Positions 1 through 6,430 are shown, counted from the stretch's first letter. The stretch is 9,870 bases of DNA from Rhizobacter sp. (GCA_025351675.1 JANXVK010000648.1:1-9870); one strand, 5' to 3'. The notes: generated by a model not told the origin, from the letters alone. Made by a program: numbers and translations.

Positions 1-566
1 GCGTGCTGCGCAGCGCTGACGAGATGACGATCGAGCTCGCCGGTCGGCCGCTGAAATTCCTCGACACCCCCGGCCACGCACGCCACCACCATTGCATCTG
101 GGACGCACGCAGCCGCGGCTTCTTTACCGGCGACACCTTCGGTCTCTCGTACCGCGAATTCGACACCGCGCAAGGCGCCTGGGCCATGCCGACGACGACG
201 CCGGTGCAGTTCGAGCCCGAGGCGCTGCGCCACTCGATCGAGCGCATGCTGGCCTACGCACCCGAGTGCATGTACCTGACCCACTACGGTCGCGTTGCCG
301 ATGTGCCGCGTCTGGCGAACCTGCTGCTGACGCAGCTCGATGCAATGGTGGCACTGGCGCTCGCGCTGCCCGACGACGCGCACCGTCACACGGCGCTGAT
401 GGACGGCTTCATCGCGATCCACATGAAGAGCCTGGATGCGCACGGCAGCACGTTGATCGAGGCGCGCGTGCGCGAGTTGCTCGCGCTCGACAACGAACTC
501 AACGCCCGAGGCATCGCCGTCTGGCTCAACCGCAGACAAGCCCGATCCGCAGGAGCCGCCGCATGA
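1..566 (+). CDS. MBL-fold metallo-hydrolase, C-terminal part (5' truncated by window edge)
   Basis: This is the C-terminal portion of a metallo-beta-lactamase-fold hydrolase; the frame is open to the left edge, so the real start and the first metal motif (HxHxDH) lie outside. Numbering from the first complete codon at position 3, the third metal site is TPGHARHHH with His25. The bridging Asp is in FFTGDTFG (Asp44), and the last His is in LTHYGRV (His94). Together these are the usual order of ligands in the dinuclear fold. The rest, about residues 100-187, is a helical C-terminal extension with no motif I recognise. The stop codon overlaps the ATG of a 19-codon ORF (ATGA), and the SDR gene follows closely, suggesting one operon. 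The family covers glyoxalase II-like thioester hydrolases, lactonases and others; the substrate cannot be assigned from this part. Confidence 0.85.
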   Translation, partial: VLRSADEMTIELAGRPLKFLDTPGHARHHHCIWDARSRGFFTGDTFGLSYREFDTAQGAWAMPTTTPVQFEPEALRHSIERMLAYAPECMYLTHYGRVADVPRLANLLLTQLDAMVALALALPDDAHRHTALMDGFIAIHMKSLDAHGSTLIEARVRELLALDNELNARGIAVWLNRRQARSAGAAA

Positions 567-622
567 GCCGCCGGGCCGTTCCCAAGGCGAATACCGCAGT
601 GCGAAGCATGGAGGTTGCCTGA
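563..622 (+). CDS. Possible 19-codon coupling/leader ORF between the MBL and SDR genes
   Basis: An ATG at 563 overlaps the stop of the upstream hydrolase (ATGA). It opens a 19-codon frame (product MSRRAVPKANTAVRSMEVA) whose TGA at 620-622 overlaps the SDR ATG (TGATG). Its penultimate codons contain the SDR Shine-Dalgarno sequence GGAGG (610-614). The exact stop/start overlap at both ends fits translational coupling, in which ribosomes finishing this frame restart at the SDR gene. The product has no recognisable domain, and the arrangement could be chance in high-GC DNA. No protein function is claimed. Confidence 0.25.
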   Translation: MSRRAVPKANTAVRSMEVA

Positions 623-1410
623 TGACCGCCGTTCACTTTCACCTTGAAGGCCAAGTCGCCATCGTGACCGGCGCGTCGCAAGGCATCGGGGCGGCCTGCG
701 CCGAGCGCTTGTCGCACGACGGCGCGGCGGTCGCTCTGTGGGACGTCGACGACGCGCGCGGCAGCGCCCTCGCCGCGAGTCTGAACGCGCGCGGCCGGCG
801 CGCGATCTACCAGCACTGCAACGTCGCCGACCAACGCGAGGTCGAAGCCGCGCTCGCCGCTACCTTGCAGGCCTTCGGCCAAGTCGACGCACTGATCAGC
901 AACGCCGGCATCTTCAAGGCCGCGAACTTTCTCGACATCACCGAGGCCGATTGGGACGCGGTGATCGACGTCAACCTGAAAGGCGCCTTCCTCGTCGGCC
1001 AGGCAGTCGCGCGCGCGATGGTCGCCGCCGAGCGACCGGGCGCGATCGTCAACATGAGCTCGGTCAACGGCATCATGGCGATCCCGAGCATCGCGAGCTA
1101 CAACGCCAGCAAGGGCGGCGTGAACCAGCTGACGCGCGTGATGGCGCTCGCGCTCGCCGACCACGGCATCCGCGTCAACGCGGTCGCGCCGGGCACGATC
1201 GCCACCGAGCTCGCGCAGAAGGCGGTGCTCGGCAGCGACGAAGCCAAGGCACGCATCATGAGCCGCACGCCGATGAAGCGGTTGGGCGAACCGAGCGAGA
1301 TCGCCGACGTGTGCGCCTTCCTCGTCAGCAGCGCGTCGAGCTACATGACAGGCGAGATCGTCTACATCGACGGCGGGCGGATGACGCTGAACTACACGGT
1401 CGCGCCGTGA
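622..1410 (+). CDS. SDR family NAD(P)-dependent oxidoreductase
   Basis: A 262-residue classical short-chain dehydrogenase/reductase, full length for the family. The Rossmann cofactor motif TGASQGIG is at residues 16-23. An acidic residue ends the second strand (Asp41 in ALWDVDD), which in this family usually favours NAD over NADP. The NAG motif is at 94-96, and the catalytic tetrad is Asn118, Ser147, Tyr160 and Lys164 (YNASK). The PG motif is at 190-191 and the C-terminal DGG at 250-252. The expected reaction is reversible oxidation of a secondary alcohol or hydroxyacyl group in the cytoplasm. The ATG at 622 is supported by GGAGG at 610-614 with 7-nt spacing. It lies between the MBL hydrolase and the GNAT gene in one tight run. 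The family is certain; the substrate is unknown. FabG-like reductase activity is an alternative, but the context looks catabolic. Confidence 0.93.
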   Translation: MTAVHFHLEGQVAIVTGASQGIGAACAERLSHDGAAVALWDVDDARGSALAASLNARGRRAIYQHCNVADQREVEAALAATLQAFGQVDALISNAGIFKAANFLDITEADWDAVIDVNLKGAFLVGQAVARAMVAAERPGAIVNMSSVNGIMAIPSIASYNASKGGVNQLTRVMALALADHGIRVNAVAPGTIATELAQKAVLGSDEAKARIMSRTPMKRLGEPSEIADVCAFLVSSASSYMTGEIVYIDGGRMTLNYTVAP

Positions 1411-1414
1411 CGCC

Positions 1415-1873
1415 ATGACGGTCGCGTTCGACTTCGCGCCCGTCACCGCCGCCGACTTCGACGAGCTCGTCGCACTGCGCATCGCCACGATGCGCGAAAG
1501 CCTCGAGCGCATCGGTCGCTTCGATCCGCAACGCGCAGCCGAGCGCTTTCGCACGACGGTTCGGCCCGCCGACACGCGGCGCATCGTGGTCGATGGCTTG
1601 AGCGCCGGTTGCATCGGCTTTTGGGCCGAGCCGGTCGACGCGATGCGGATCGAGCACTTTTACATCGGCGCACCGTTTCAGGCGCGCGGCCTCGGCGGTG
1701 CGGTGTTGCGGCGGCTATTCAAAAACGCGCCGGATGCGGTCGGAGTCTTCCGCGTCGGCGCGCTGCGCGACAGCGATGCGAATCGGTTCTACCAGCGCCA
1801 CGGCTTCGTCAAAGTGTCGGAAGACGAATGGGACATCGCGTACGAGCGACCTCGCCATGCTGCAGCCGGTTGA
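1415..1873 (+). CDS. GNAT family N-acetyltransferase
   Basis: A 152-residue protein of the GNAT fold, expected to transfer an acetyl group from acetyl-CoA to an amine. The acetyl-CoA pyrophosphate loop is QARGLGG at residues 89-95 (Q-x-x-G-x-G type), preceded by the beta-4 strand IEHFYIGAPF. A motif B-like segment ANRFYQRHGF lies at 122-131, with the typical Tyr and Gly-Phe near the C-terminus. The start is 4 nt after the SDR stop with no clear Shine-Dalgarno sequence, so translation is probably coupled to the SDR gene. It is the last gene of the plus-strand run and meets the convergent MarR gene 19 nt further on. The acceptor is unknown; a role in the catabolic pathway is not evident and it may be a passenger. 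Confidence 0.88.
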   Translation: MTVAFDFAPVTAADFDELVALRIATMRESLERIGRFDPQRAAERFRTTVRPADTRRIVVDGLSAGCIGFWAEPVDAMRIEHFYIGAPFQARGLGGAVLRRLFKNAPDAVGVFRVGALRDSDANRFYQRHGFVKVSEDEWDIAYERPRHAAAG

Positions 1874-1876
1874 CGC

Positions 1877-1889
1877 GGCGCGAAGCGCC
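1877..1889. terminator. Short hairpin between convergent GNAT and MarR genes
   Basis: GGCGC-GAA-GCGCC forms a perfect 5-bp stem with a 3-nt loop in the 19-nt gap between two convergent stop codons. Position suggests a shared terminator, but no T-run follows on either strand, so it is a weak candidate. It could equally be chance in GC-rich DNA. Confidence 0.3.
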
Positions 1890-1892
1890 TGA

Positions 1893-2360
1893 TCAATCGG
1901 CCGGCGTCTCGCTCATCGCCGCGAGGCACTCGTCGATCAGCGCGTGCAGGCGCACGACGCGCTCACTGCCGATGCGCTCGTTGAACGCCAGCTGCGCGCG
2001 CTTCCACTCGCGCCGCGCCGAGTCGCGCTTGTCGCGACCCGCGTCGGTCGCGACGACGATGCGGCTGCGGCCATCGTCGCCCGGCGCGACGACGACCCAG
2101 CCCTGCGCGACCAGCGGCTGCAGGTTGCGGGTGAGGGTCGACGCGTCCATCTCCATCCGGTCCGCCAGATCGCCGGGGCGGATCGGCTCCAGCTGCACAA
2201 CGTTCGACAGCAGCGAGTACTGGGTCGTCTTCAGCCCCGTGCTCGCGACGATCTGGTCGAAGTGCTGGCTCACACGCCGCGACAACTGACGCAGTTTGAA
2301 GCTGCTGCAGCCGCTCGGTGAGACAGCCGTCGCGATCTCTTTTCGGGTGGGGATTTTCAT
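1893..2360 (-). CDS. MarR family transcriptional regulator
   Basis: A 155-residue MarR-type winged-helix regulator, normal length for these dimeric repressors. The N-terminal dimerisation helix contains [18 protein letters not shown] (residues 18-35). The helix-turn-helix is about residues 61-89 ([12 protein letters not shown], then [16 protein letters not shown]). The wing is [18 protein letters not shown] (92-109), and the C-terminal helix again serves dimerisation. Cys18, at the start of helix 1, recurs in this clade as I recall it, but redox sensing is not shown. It is divergent from the thioesterase-gloA-MFS genes, and the spacer holds a palindrome suited to a MarR dimer, so it most likely represses those genes and itself. 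Neighbouring CoA-linked enzymes make an acyl-CoA or free acid a reasonable inducer (inference). The predicted transcript starts only a few nucleotides before the ATG, so the message may be almost leaderless. Confidence 0.92.
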   Translation of the reverse strand: MKIPTRKEIATAVSPSGCSSFKLRQLSRRVSQHFDQIVASTGLKTTQYSLLSNVVQLEPIRPGDLADRMEMDASTLTRNLQPLVAQGWVVVAPGDDGRSRIVVATDAGRDKRDSARREWKRAQLAFNERIGSERVVRLHALIDECLAAMSETPAD

Positions 2361-2383
2361 GGCATCCCAATTGTAGCTACAAT
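2354..2383 (+). promoter_or_regulatory. Predicted sigma70-type promoter for the thioesterase-gloA-MFS genes
   Basis: The -35 is TTTTCA (2354-2359), spacing 18, and the -10 is TACAAT (2378-2383). The predicted start is near 2390, giving a leader of about 23 nt with AAGG (2402-2405) before the ATG at 2413. The -35 is only a 4/6 match and lies over the MarR start codon. Confidence 0.45.
2370..2383. promoter_or_regulatory. Perfect 14-bp palindrome, probable MarR operator (site 1)
   Basis: ATTGTAGCTACAAT is a perfect palindrome located 10 nt upstream of the MarR start codon and 30 nt upstream of the thioesterase start. Size and AT-rich ends fit a MarR-family dimer site. Both ends double as TACAAT -10 hexamers, one per strand, so a bound repressor would block both divergent promoters. 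Assignment to this particular regulator is inferred from adjacency. Confidence 0.7.
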
Positions 2384-2385
2384 CA

Positions 2386-2397
2386 TTGCAATTACAA
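2386..2397. promoter_or_regulatory. Second, imperfect operator-like dyad (site 2)
   Basis: TTGCAATTACAA resembles the core of site 1 (TTGTAGCTACAA) and is palindromic except for one base pair. It begins 15 bp after the equivalent base of site 1, about one and a half helical turns, so a second dimer would sit on a different face of the helix. It covers the predicted start of the plus-strand transcript and the minus-strand -35 region. Confidence 0.45.
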
Positions 2398-2412
2398 CTT
2401 TAAGGCACATTG

Positions 2413-2964
2413 ATGGACTCGAAAGTCGATGCCACGCGGTTGGCAACAGCCGTGCTGGCGCAATGGGAAGCCGAGGAGGCCAAGCGCCGCAAACTGATGA
2501 CGACCGCCGGCGTGCCGCGGCCGGATCAGGTCGCGGGCCTGACCGGCATGCAGGTGTTCGAGAAGATGTTCAGCGGCGAGTTGCCCTATCCGCCAATAGG
2601 CGAGACGCTCGACTTTCTGCCGATCGAGATCGAGTTTGGCCGCGCCGTTTTTCAAGGCCGACCCTTGCTGCGCCACTACAACCCGCTCGGCACGGTGCAC
2701 GGCGGCTGGATTGCGACGCTGCTCGATTCGTGCGTCGGCTGCGCCGTGCACTCGACCATGCCGGCCGGCAAGGCCTACACGACGGCCGAGTTGAAGATCA
2801 ACTACGTGCGCGCGGTGACGACCAGGACACCGCTGCTGCGCGCGATCGGCACGACCATCCATGTCGGCGGCCGCATGGCCACGGCCGACGGCCGCCTGGT
2901 TGGCCCCGACGGCAAGCTGTACGCTCACGCCTCCACCACCTGCTTCATCTTCGACGCCCACTGA
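2413..2964 (+). CDS. PaaI family thioesterase (hotdog fold)
   Basis: A 183-residue hotdog-fold protein that should hydrolyse acyl-CoA or aryl-CoA thioesters in the cytoplasm. The PaaI-type active-site segment is clear: [11 protein letters not shown] (residues 88-98, with Asn90, His96 and Gly97-98), then Asp105 in LLDS, with the same His-to-Asp spacing as PaaI as I recall it. The following strands ([15 protein letters not shown], 121-135) are typical of the fold. The N-terminal ~65 residues form a helical, charged extension beyond the minimal ~140-residue domain. I chose ATG 2413, preceded by AAGG at 2402-2405, rather than the in-frame TTG one codon earlier. It is the first gene after the divergent MarR promoter and lies 2 nt before gloA. 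It probably releases a free acid or rescues trapped CoA in the pathway served by the neighbouring transporter. Confidence 0.9.
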   Translation: MDSKVDATRLATAVLAQWEAEEAKRRKLMTTAGVPRPDQVAGLTGMQVFEKMFSGELPYPPIGETLDFLPIEIEFGRAVFQGRPLLRHYNPLGTVHGGWIATLLDSCVGCAVHSTMPAGKAYTTAELKINYVRAVTTRTPLLRAIGTTIHVGGRMATADGRLVGPDGKLYAHASTTCFIFDAH

Positions 2965-2966
2965 CC

Positions 2967-3377
2967 ATGCGATTCCTCCACACCATGCTGCGCGTCGGCG
3001 ACCTGCAGCGCTCGATCGATTTCTACACGACGGTGATGGGCATGACGCTGCTGCGCCAGTCCGAGAACCCGTCGCAGAACTACTCGCTCGCGTTTCTCGG
3101 TTATGGCAAGAACCCCGAGCACGCCGAGATCGAGCTGACCTTCAATCACGGCGTGTCGAGCTACGAGCACGGCACGGCCTATGGCCACATCGCGATTGGC
3201 GTGCCCGACGCCGCCGCGGCCTGCGAGAAAATCCGCCACGGCGGCGGCAACGTCACGCGCGAGGCCGGTCCCGTCAAGGGCGGCACCACCGTGATCGCGT
3301 TCATCACCGACCCCGACGGCTACAAGATCGAATTGATCGAGCGGCGCGACCCCACCGCACCGGGAGTCGGCTTGTGA
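2967..3377 (+). CDS. gloA: Lactoylglutathione lyase (glyoxalase I), VOC superfamily
   Basis: A 136-residue glyoxalase I that isomerises the methylglyoxal-glutathione hemithioacetal to S-lactoylglutathione. It is made of two beta-alpha-beta-beta-beta modules of the VOC fold. All four metal ligands of the E. coli enzyme are present at the same numbers: His5, Glu56 (AEIELTF), His74 (YGHIAIGV) and Glu122 (DPDGYKIEL). It is close to the E. coli length and lacks the extra loops of the Zn-dependent eukaryotic type, so a Ni/Co-type enzyme is expected. The ATG is 2 nt after the thioesterase stop, and the stop overlaps the GTG start of the MFS gene, so the three genes are translationally coupled. Its presence in a MarR-controlled degradation operon is unusual. 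It may detoxify a 2-oxoaldehyde made in the pathway, or be a glyoxalase-like enzyme for another GSH adduct. Confidence 0.9.
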   Translation: MRFLHTMLRVGDLQRSIDFYTTVMGMTLLRQSENPSQNYSLAFLGYGKNPEHAEIELTFNHGVSSYEHGTAYGHIAIGVPDAAAACEKIRHGGGNVTREAGPVKGGTTVIAFITDPDGYKIELIERRDPTAPGVGL

Positions 3378-4681
3378 TTTCACAACGCGTGGCGAGTGCG
3401 CTCGCCACGCGCGGCGTCCACTACGCGTGGGTGATCGCGGCGGTCACCTTCCTCGCGATGCTGACCACCTCGGCTGCCCTCGGCCTGCCCGGCGCGATGC
3501 TGCAACCGCTCAGCAAGGAGTTCGGCTGGACGACGGAGCAGCTCTCGTCGGTGTTCGCGGTGCGCTTCGCGCTGTTCGGGCTGCTCGGGCCCTTCGCTGC
3601 CGTATTCATCGGACGCTTCGGCCTGCGCACGGTCATGGTCACCGCCGCCAGCTTCATCGCGGTCGCGATGGTGCTCGCCACGCAGGTGACACAGCTCTGG
3701 CAGATGTTCCTGCTGTGGGGCCTGGTGCTCGGCTGCGGCACGGGGCTGACGGCGCTGGTGCTCGGCGCGATGGTCGCGAACCGCTGGTTCACGACCAACC
3801 GCGGGCTGGTCGTCGGCCTGTTCGCGGCGAGCACGGCCACCGGCCAGCTGATCTTCCTGCCGGTCGCGGCCTGGATGATCGAGACGATGGGCTGGCGCTA
3901 TGCGGTGGTTCCGGTGTTCGCGGCTTGCGTGTTCATCGCGCTGCTCGCAACGCTGTTCATGCGCGATCACCCGGGCAGCATCGGCCTGCGTGCGTTCGGC
4001 GAACCCGAGGGCGCGCCGGTCGAGCCGGCGCCGGCGCGCGCGACGAAGCTGAGCTTCCTCGGCCCGTTCCAGGTGCTGGCCGAGGCCTCGCACAACCGCA
4101 CGTTCTGGATCCTCACCGGCACCTTCTTCATCTGCGGCCTGAGCACCAACGGCCTGCTGCAGACCCACTTCATCTCGCTCTGCGGCGACAACGGCATGAC
4201 GGCCGTGCCCGCGGCCTCGGTGCTGGCGATGATGGGCGCGTTCGATCTGGTCGGCACCACGCTTTCGGGCTACCTCTCCGACCGCTACGACAACCGCAAA
4301 CTGCTGTTCTGGTACTACGGCCTGCGCGGCTTGTCGCTGTTCTGGCTGCCGTTCTCGGAGTTCACGTTTTACGGCCTGTCGATCTTCGCGATGTTCTACG
4401 GCCTCGACTGGATCGCCACCGTGCCGCCGACCGTCAAGCTCGCCGCGCAGGAGTTCGGCAAGGAGAAAGCCGGCATGATCTTCGGCTGGGTCTTCGCCGC
4501 GCACCAACTGGGCGCTGCGACCGCCGCGTATGGCGCGGGTCTCACGCGCACCTTGCTGCTCACCTACAACCCGGCGCTGTTCGCGGCCGGGGCCGCGTGC
4601 CTGGTCGCGGCGGCGGCCGTGATGATGATTCGGTTGCAACCGCGGGCGGCCGCAACCGCCACCGCAGCTGCAGCTGCTTGA
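3374..4681 (+). CDS. MFS transporter, OFA/monocarboxylate-like
   Basis: A 435-residue inner-membrane protein of the major facilitator superfamily with about 12 hydrophobic segments, six on each side of a hydrophilic central loop (about residues 197-240, Pro/Ala-rich). Motif A-like turns occur in both halves: GRFGLRTVM (80-88) and [13 protein letters not shown] (299-311). The segment [19 protein letters not shown] (136-154) resembles oxalate:formate antiporter and monocarboxylate transporter relatives, suggesting import of a small organic acid. I chose GTG 3374, which overlaps the gloA stop (GTGA) and has GGGAG at 3362-3366 with 7-nt spacing. The frame is open far upstream only because it runs antiparallel to no stops through gloA. 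The protein ends in an Ala/Thr run (AAATATAAAAA) encoded by a GCAGCTGC repeat, probably not functional. It is the last gene of the MarR-controlled operon. Confidence 0.9.
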   Translation: MISQRVASALATRGVHYAWVIAAVTFLAMLTTSAALGLPGAMLQPLSKEFGWTTEQLSSVFAVRFALFGLLGPFAAVFIGRFGLRTVMVTAASFIAVAMVLATQVTQLWQMFLLWGLVLGCGTGLTALVLGAMVANRWFTTNRGLVVGLFAASTATGQLIFLPVAAWMIETMGWRYAVVPVFAACVFIALLATLFMRDHPGSIGLRAFGEPEGAPVEPAPARATKLSFLGPFQVLAEASHNRTFWILTGTFFICGLSTNGLLQTHFISLCGDNGMTAVPAASVLAMMGAFDLVGTTLSGYLSDRYDNRKLLFWYYGLRGLSLFWLPFSEFTFYGLSIFAMFYGLDWIATVPPTVKLAAQEFGKEKAGMIFGWVFAAHQLGAATAAYGAGLTRTLLLTYNPALFAAGAACLVAAAAVMMIRLQPRAAATATAAAAA

Positions 4682-4765
4682 GGGACACGTCGGGCGCAGG
4701 TGCCCACGCTGGTCTGGCCGTGTCACAAGAGCAGCTTTGCGCTTGCACTGCTGCAGCAGGGGCAC
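4682..4765. other. Non-coding gap after the MFS gene
   Basis: No gene is seen. GACACG and CGTGTC form a 6-bp inverted repeat with a loop of about 28 nt just after the MFS stop, and CTGCTGCAGCAG (4748-4759) is a perfect 12-bp palindrome. Neither has a T-run, so I do not call a terminator. Confidence 0.4.
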
Positions 4766-4935
4766 TGAACCGCCGCGGAATTCGTGGACGCTGTCTGGTT
4801 CAAGTCAGGCCACCACCGTGGCGGCTTGACTGGCGAGTAGCCGGTAGCCGCGAGCAGTTCGCCTCAGCTTCTGCGGGCGGGATGTAGCCGGTGGGCTCGA
4901 ACAGCCGCCGGAGCGGTTCATCCAGATCAGAGCGA
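4766..4935 (-). mobile_element. Decayed right end of an IS3-family insertion sequence
   Basis: The minus strand encodes a recognisable OrfB (transposase) C-terminus running leftward, and the sequence TGAACCGCCGCGG begins at 4766, about 34 nt beyond the stop, reading inward. TGAACC-type inverted-repeat tips after an OrfB stop are usual for this group of IS3 elements. No left end, OrfA or DDE catalytic core is present within the window, so only the terminal ~150 bp remain. The right boundary is approximate because homology fades above about 4930. A near copy of the tip in inverted orientation (CCGGAGCGGTTCA, 4908-4920, 11 of 13 matching) lies inside the transposase-like sequence and may be chance. 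Confidence 0.6.
4805..4919 (-). pseudogene. Frameshifted IS3-type transposase (OrfB) C-terminal remnant
   Basis: Reading leftward, one frame gives LRRLFEPTGYIPPAEAEAN, the hallmark of the OrfB tail (RRLxEPxGxIPPAEAEA) that follows the last catalytic Glu. The homology then switches frame: the next recognisable piece is YRLLASQAATVVA followed by TGA at 4805-4807, matching the usual ending of such transposases. The frame change just after AEAN and the lack of any upstream catalytic domain mean that it is dead. Its identity rests on remembered family consensus, not an alignment. Confidence 0.6.
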
Positions 4936-5118
4936 GCCGTACGCTCGCCCGAAACCGAATCGAATGCCAGCGCCGACTCGAGGATCACGCGCTTTCTCAA
5001 GCTCGTCGAGAGCGCCGCGACAGCTGGCTTGCGGCTCGCAGAACCGAGTCCGGCGGCATGGCACCGCGCCGGGATTGTCTCGCGACCTCGTCCGTGAGAC
5101 CGAAAACGGTTCGCTGCG
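4936..5118. other. Non-coding gap downstream of the Rieske gene
   Basis: No supported gene. The sequence lies between the IS remnant and the Rieske oxygenase stop. Short open frames exist in both directions, but none has a start signal or recognisable domain. It may be further decayed IS sequence or target DNA; I cannot decide. Confidence 0.4.
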
Positions 5119-6384
5119 TCAGGCGCTTTTCAACCACTCGGCAAGGACGGGCGCCACGCGCAAATGAGGCGCGATGCGCTCGACGCCGATGCGGCGGTCG
5201 AGCTCCTCGTGCCAGTGATAGATCCGCCGCTCTTGGTAGTTCAGCGGCACGCCCTTGAAACCGGGCGACGTCAACGAGGTCTGGATCGGCGCGACGAACG
5301 CGATGTCTTCGTCGACGATGCGGTCGAAGTTCGCGATGCGCGTCTCCCAGAGCGGATCGCGTGGCCCGCCACCCCAGTCGGGCGCGAACCAGAGGATCTC
5401 CATCAGCGTTCGCTCGATGCTGATGGGCCACATCACGACGCACGGAATGCCGCTTGCCGAGATCGGCAGGATCATGTTCGGGAAGACGTTGTAGCTCGGG
5501 TTGTGGTCGCGCTCGATGGTGGTCGCGGTGGCCATCTCGGGCATGCCGATCGTGCCCGGATCGACCCAGTTCGCCCGGCGGTTCGGCGTCAGCATCATCG
5601 AGTGGCCGTGCGGCCAGAGGTGAATGCTCGTGCCCGACGCATCGAAGATGCGGTGCGTGGTCTGCTGGTGCAGCAGGCGGAAGTGGTACGCCTCGAGAAA
5701 GTTCTCGAGAACGACCTTGAAATTGCCGTCGAGTTCGATCACCCGTTGATTCACGAGCCGCAGGTCGTGCAGCGGCAAGTGGCGGAAATACTGCGCCACC
5801 GGTTCAAGGGAGTCTTCGAGCGACTCCGCCTGAGGATCTTCGCAGACGAAGATGAAGTTGCCGATCAACCCGCAACGCACCGGTACCAGGCTGCGGCAGG
5901 TCGGATCGAGGCCGGCGAAATCGCGCACGTCGGTCACCGCCTTCAGCGTGCCGTCGAGGCGATAGGTCCAGCCGTGGTAGCCGCAGGTGAACGTGCCGGC
6001 CGCGCAGCCGGCATCGACCCGAGTCACCGGCGCGCCGCGATGGCGACAGGTGTTGTAGAAGGCCCGGACCTCGCGGTCTTCGCCGCGCACGACGAGGATC
6101 GGTGCGCCGCTCTGGCGGCGCACGAAGAAGCTGCCGATCTCGGGCAACTGGTCGGTGTGGCCGGCATAGACCCAGCTGTGCTTCATCAGCGCGTCGCGCT
6201 CGAGCTCGAAGAACGCGGGGTCCGAGTAACGGCCGGCGGGCAGGTCGGGAAGGCACGGGAACGACGCCGGCGGTTCGCGACGCGTGCGCTCGTTGGCCAC
6301 ACCGGCTTCCCAGCGCTCGATGGTTTGGGGATCGAGCCCGGGCTGCGGCGAAGCAGAGGTGCCGGTGGATGTTGCTTGAGCCAT
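5119..6384 (-). CDS. Aromatic ring-hydroxylating-type Rieske oxygenase, alpha subunit
   Basis: A 421-residue catalytic subunit of a Rieske non-heme iron oxygenase. The [2Fe-2S] Rieske ligands are Cys113, His115 (NTCRHRGAP), Cys134 and His137 (CGYHGW). The mononuclear iron site has His234 and His239 in ENFLEAYHFRLLH, with Asp360 (VDEDIAFVAPIQ) as the likely third ligand. The residue that links the Rieske and iron centres in neighbouring subunits is Glu231, where naphthalene dioxygenase has Asp. Glu at this place is known in carnitine monooxygenase-type enzymes that act on quaternary amines. Length fits the alpha-only type, and no beta subunit, ferredoxin or reductase gene is in the window, so the electron donor is elsewhere. 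The ATG at 6384 has a strong AGGAGG (6394-6399) with 9-nt spacing. It is divergent from the acyl-CoA ligase. The substrate is undetermined. Confidence 0.92.
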   Translation of the reverse strand: MAQATSTGTSASPQPGLDPQTIERWEAGVANERTRREPPASFPCLPDLPAGRYSDPAFFELERDALMKHSWVYAGHTDQLPEIGSFFVRRQSGAPILVVRGEDREVRAFYNTCRHRGAPVTRVDAGCAAGTFTCGYHGWTYRLDGTLKAVTDVRDFAGLDPTCRSLVPVRCGLIGNFIFVCEDPQAESLEDSLEPVAQYFRHLPLHDLRLVNQRVIELDGNFKVVLENFLEAYHFRLLHQQTTHRIFDASGTSIHLWPHGHSMMLTPNRRANWVDPGTIGMPEMATATTIERDHNPSYNVFPNMILPISASGIPCVVMWPISIERTLMEILWFAPDWGGGPRDPLWETRIANFDRIVDEDIAFVAPIQTSLTSPGFKGVPLNYQERRIYHWHEELDRRIGVERIAPHLRVAPVLAEWLKSA

Positions 6385-6404
6385 CGTCTCTTGCCTCCTG
6401 TCGC

Positions 6405-6430
6405 GAACCGGTTCAGGTTGACCGAACCTG
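6405..6430. promoter_or_regulatory. Nested inverted repeats in the Rieske leader / ligase -35 region
   Basis: GAACCGGTTC (6405-6414) is a perfect 10-bp palindrome and is followed at once by CAGGTT-GACCG-AACCTG (6414-6430), a 6-bp dyad with a 5-nt centre. The dyad covers the predicted ligase -35 element and the start of the Rieske transcript. It could bind a second regulator or fold in the Rieske leader RNA. The motif family is not recognised. Confidence 0.35.

Larger units (their letters stand above)
2370..2397 (-). promoter_or_regulatory. Predicted sigma70-type promoter for the MarR gene
   Basis: On the minus strand, the -35 is TTGTAA (2392-2397), spacing 16, and the -10 is TACAAT (2370-2375). 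The start would fall near 2363, about 3 nt before the MarR ATG, so the leader would be nearly absent. The core overlaps the divergent promoter completely and both dyads. Confidence 0.45.

Noticed and set aside
526..1614. Long open frame on the minus strand, antisense to the SDR and GNAT genes
   Set aside because: It overlaps two genes with complete catalytic motifs; its product is Arg/Ala/Asp-rich with no domain, as expected from antisense frames in high-GC DNA.
2861..3373. N-terminal extension of the MFS protein
   Set aside because: The frame is open through the thioesterase and gloA genes but encodes an Arg/Ala-rich string; GTG 3374 with GGGAG and the hydrophobic N-terminus is the credible start.
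4664..4677. GCAGCTGCAGCTGC palindrome at the end of the MFS gene
   Set aside because: Explained by a run of Ala codons in a poly-Ala tail; no evidence for a regulatory or attachment site.
3380..4765. 461-codon open frame on the minus strand across the MFS gene
   Set aside because: The product is an Arg/Glu/His/Gln-rich low-complexity string antisense to a clear membrane protein; there is no ribosome site or motif.
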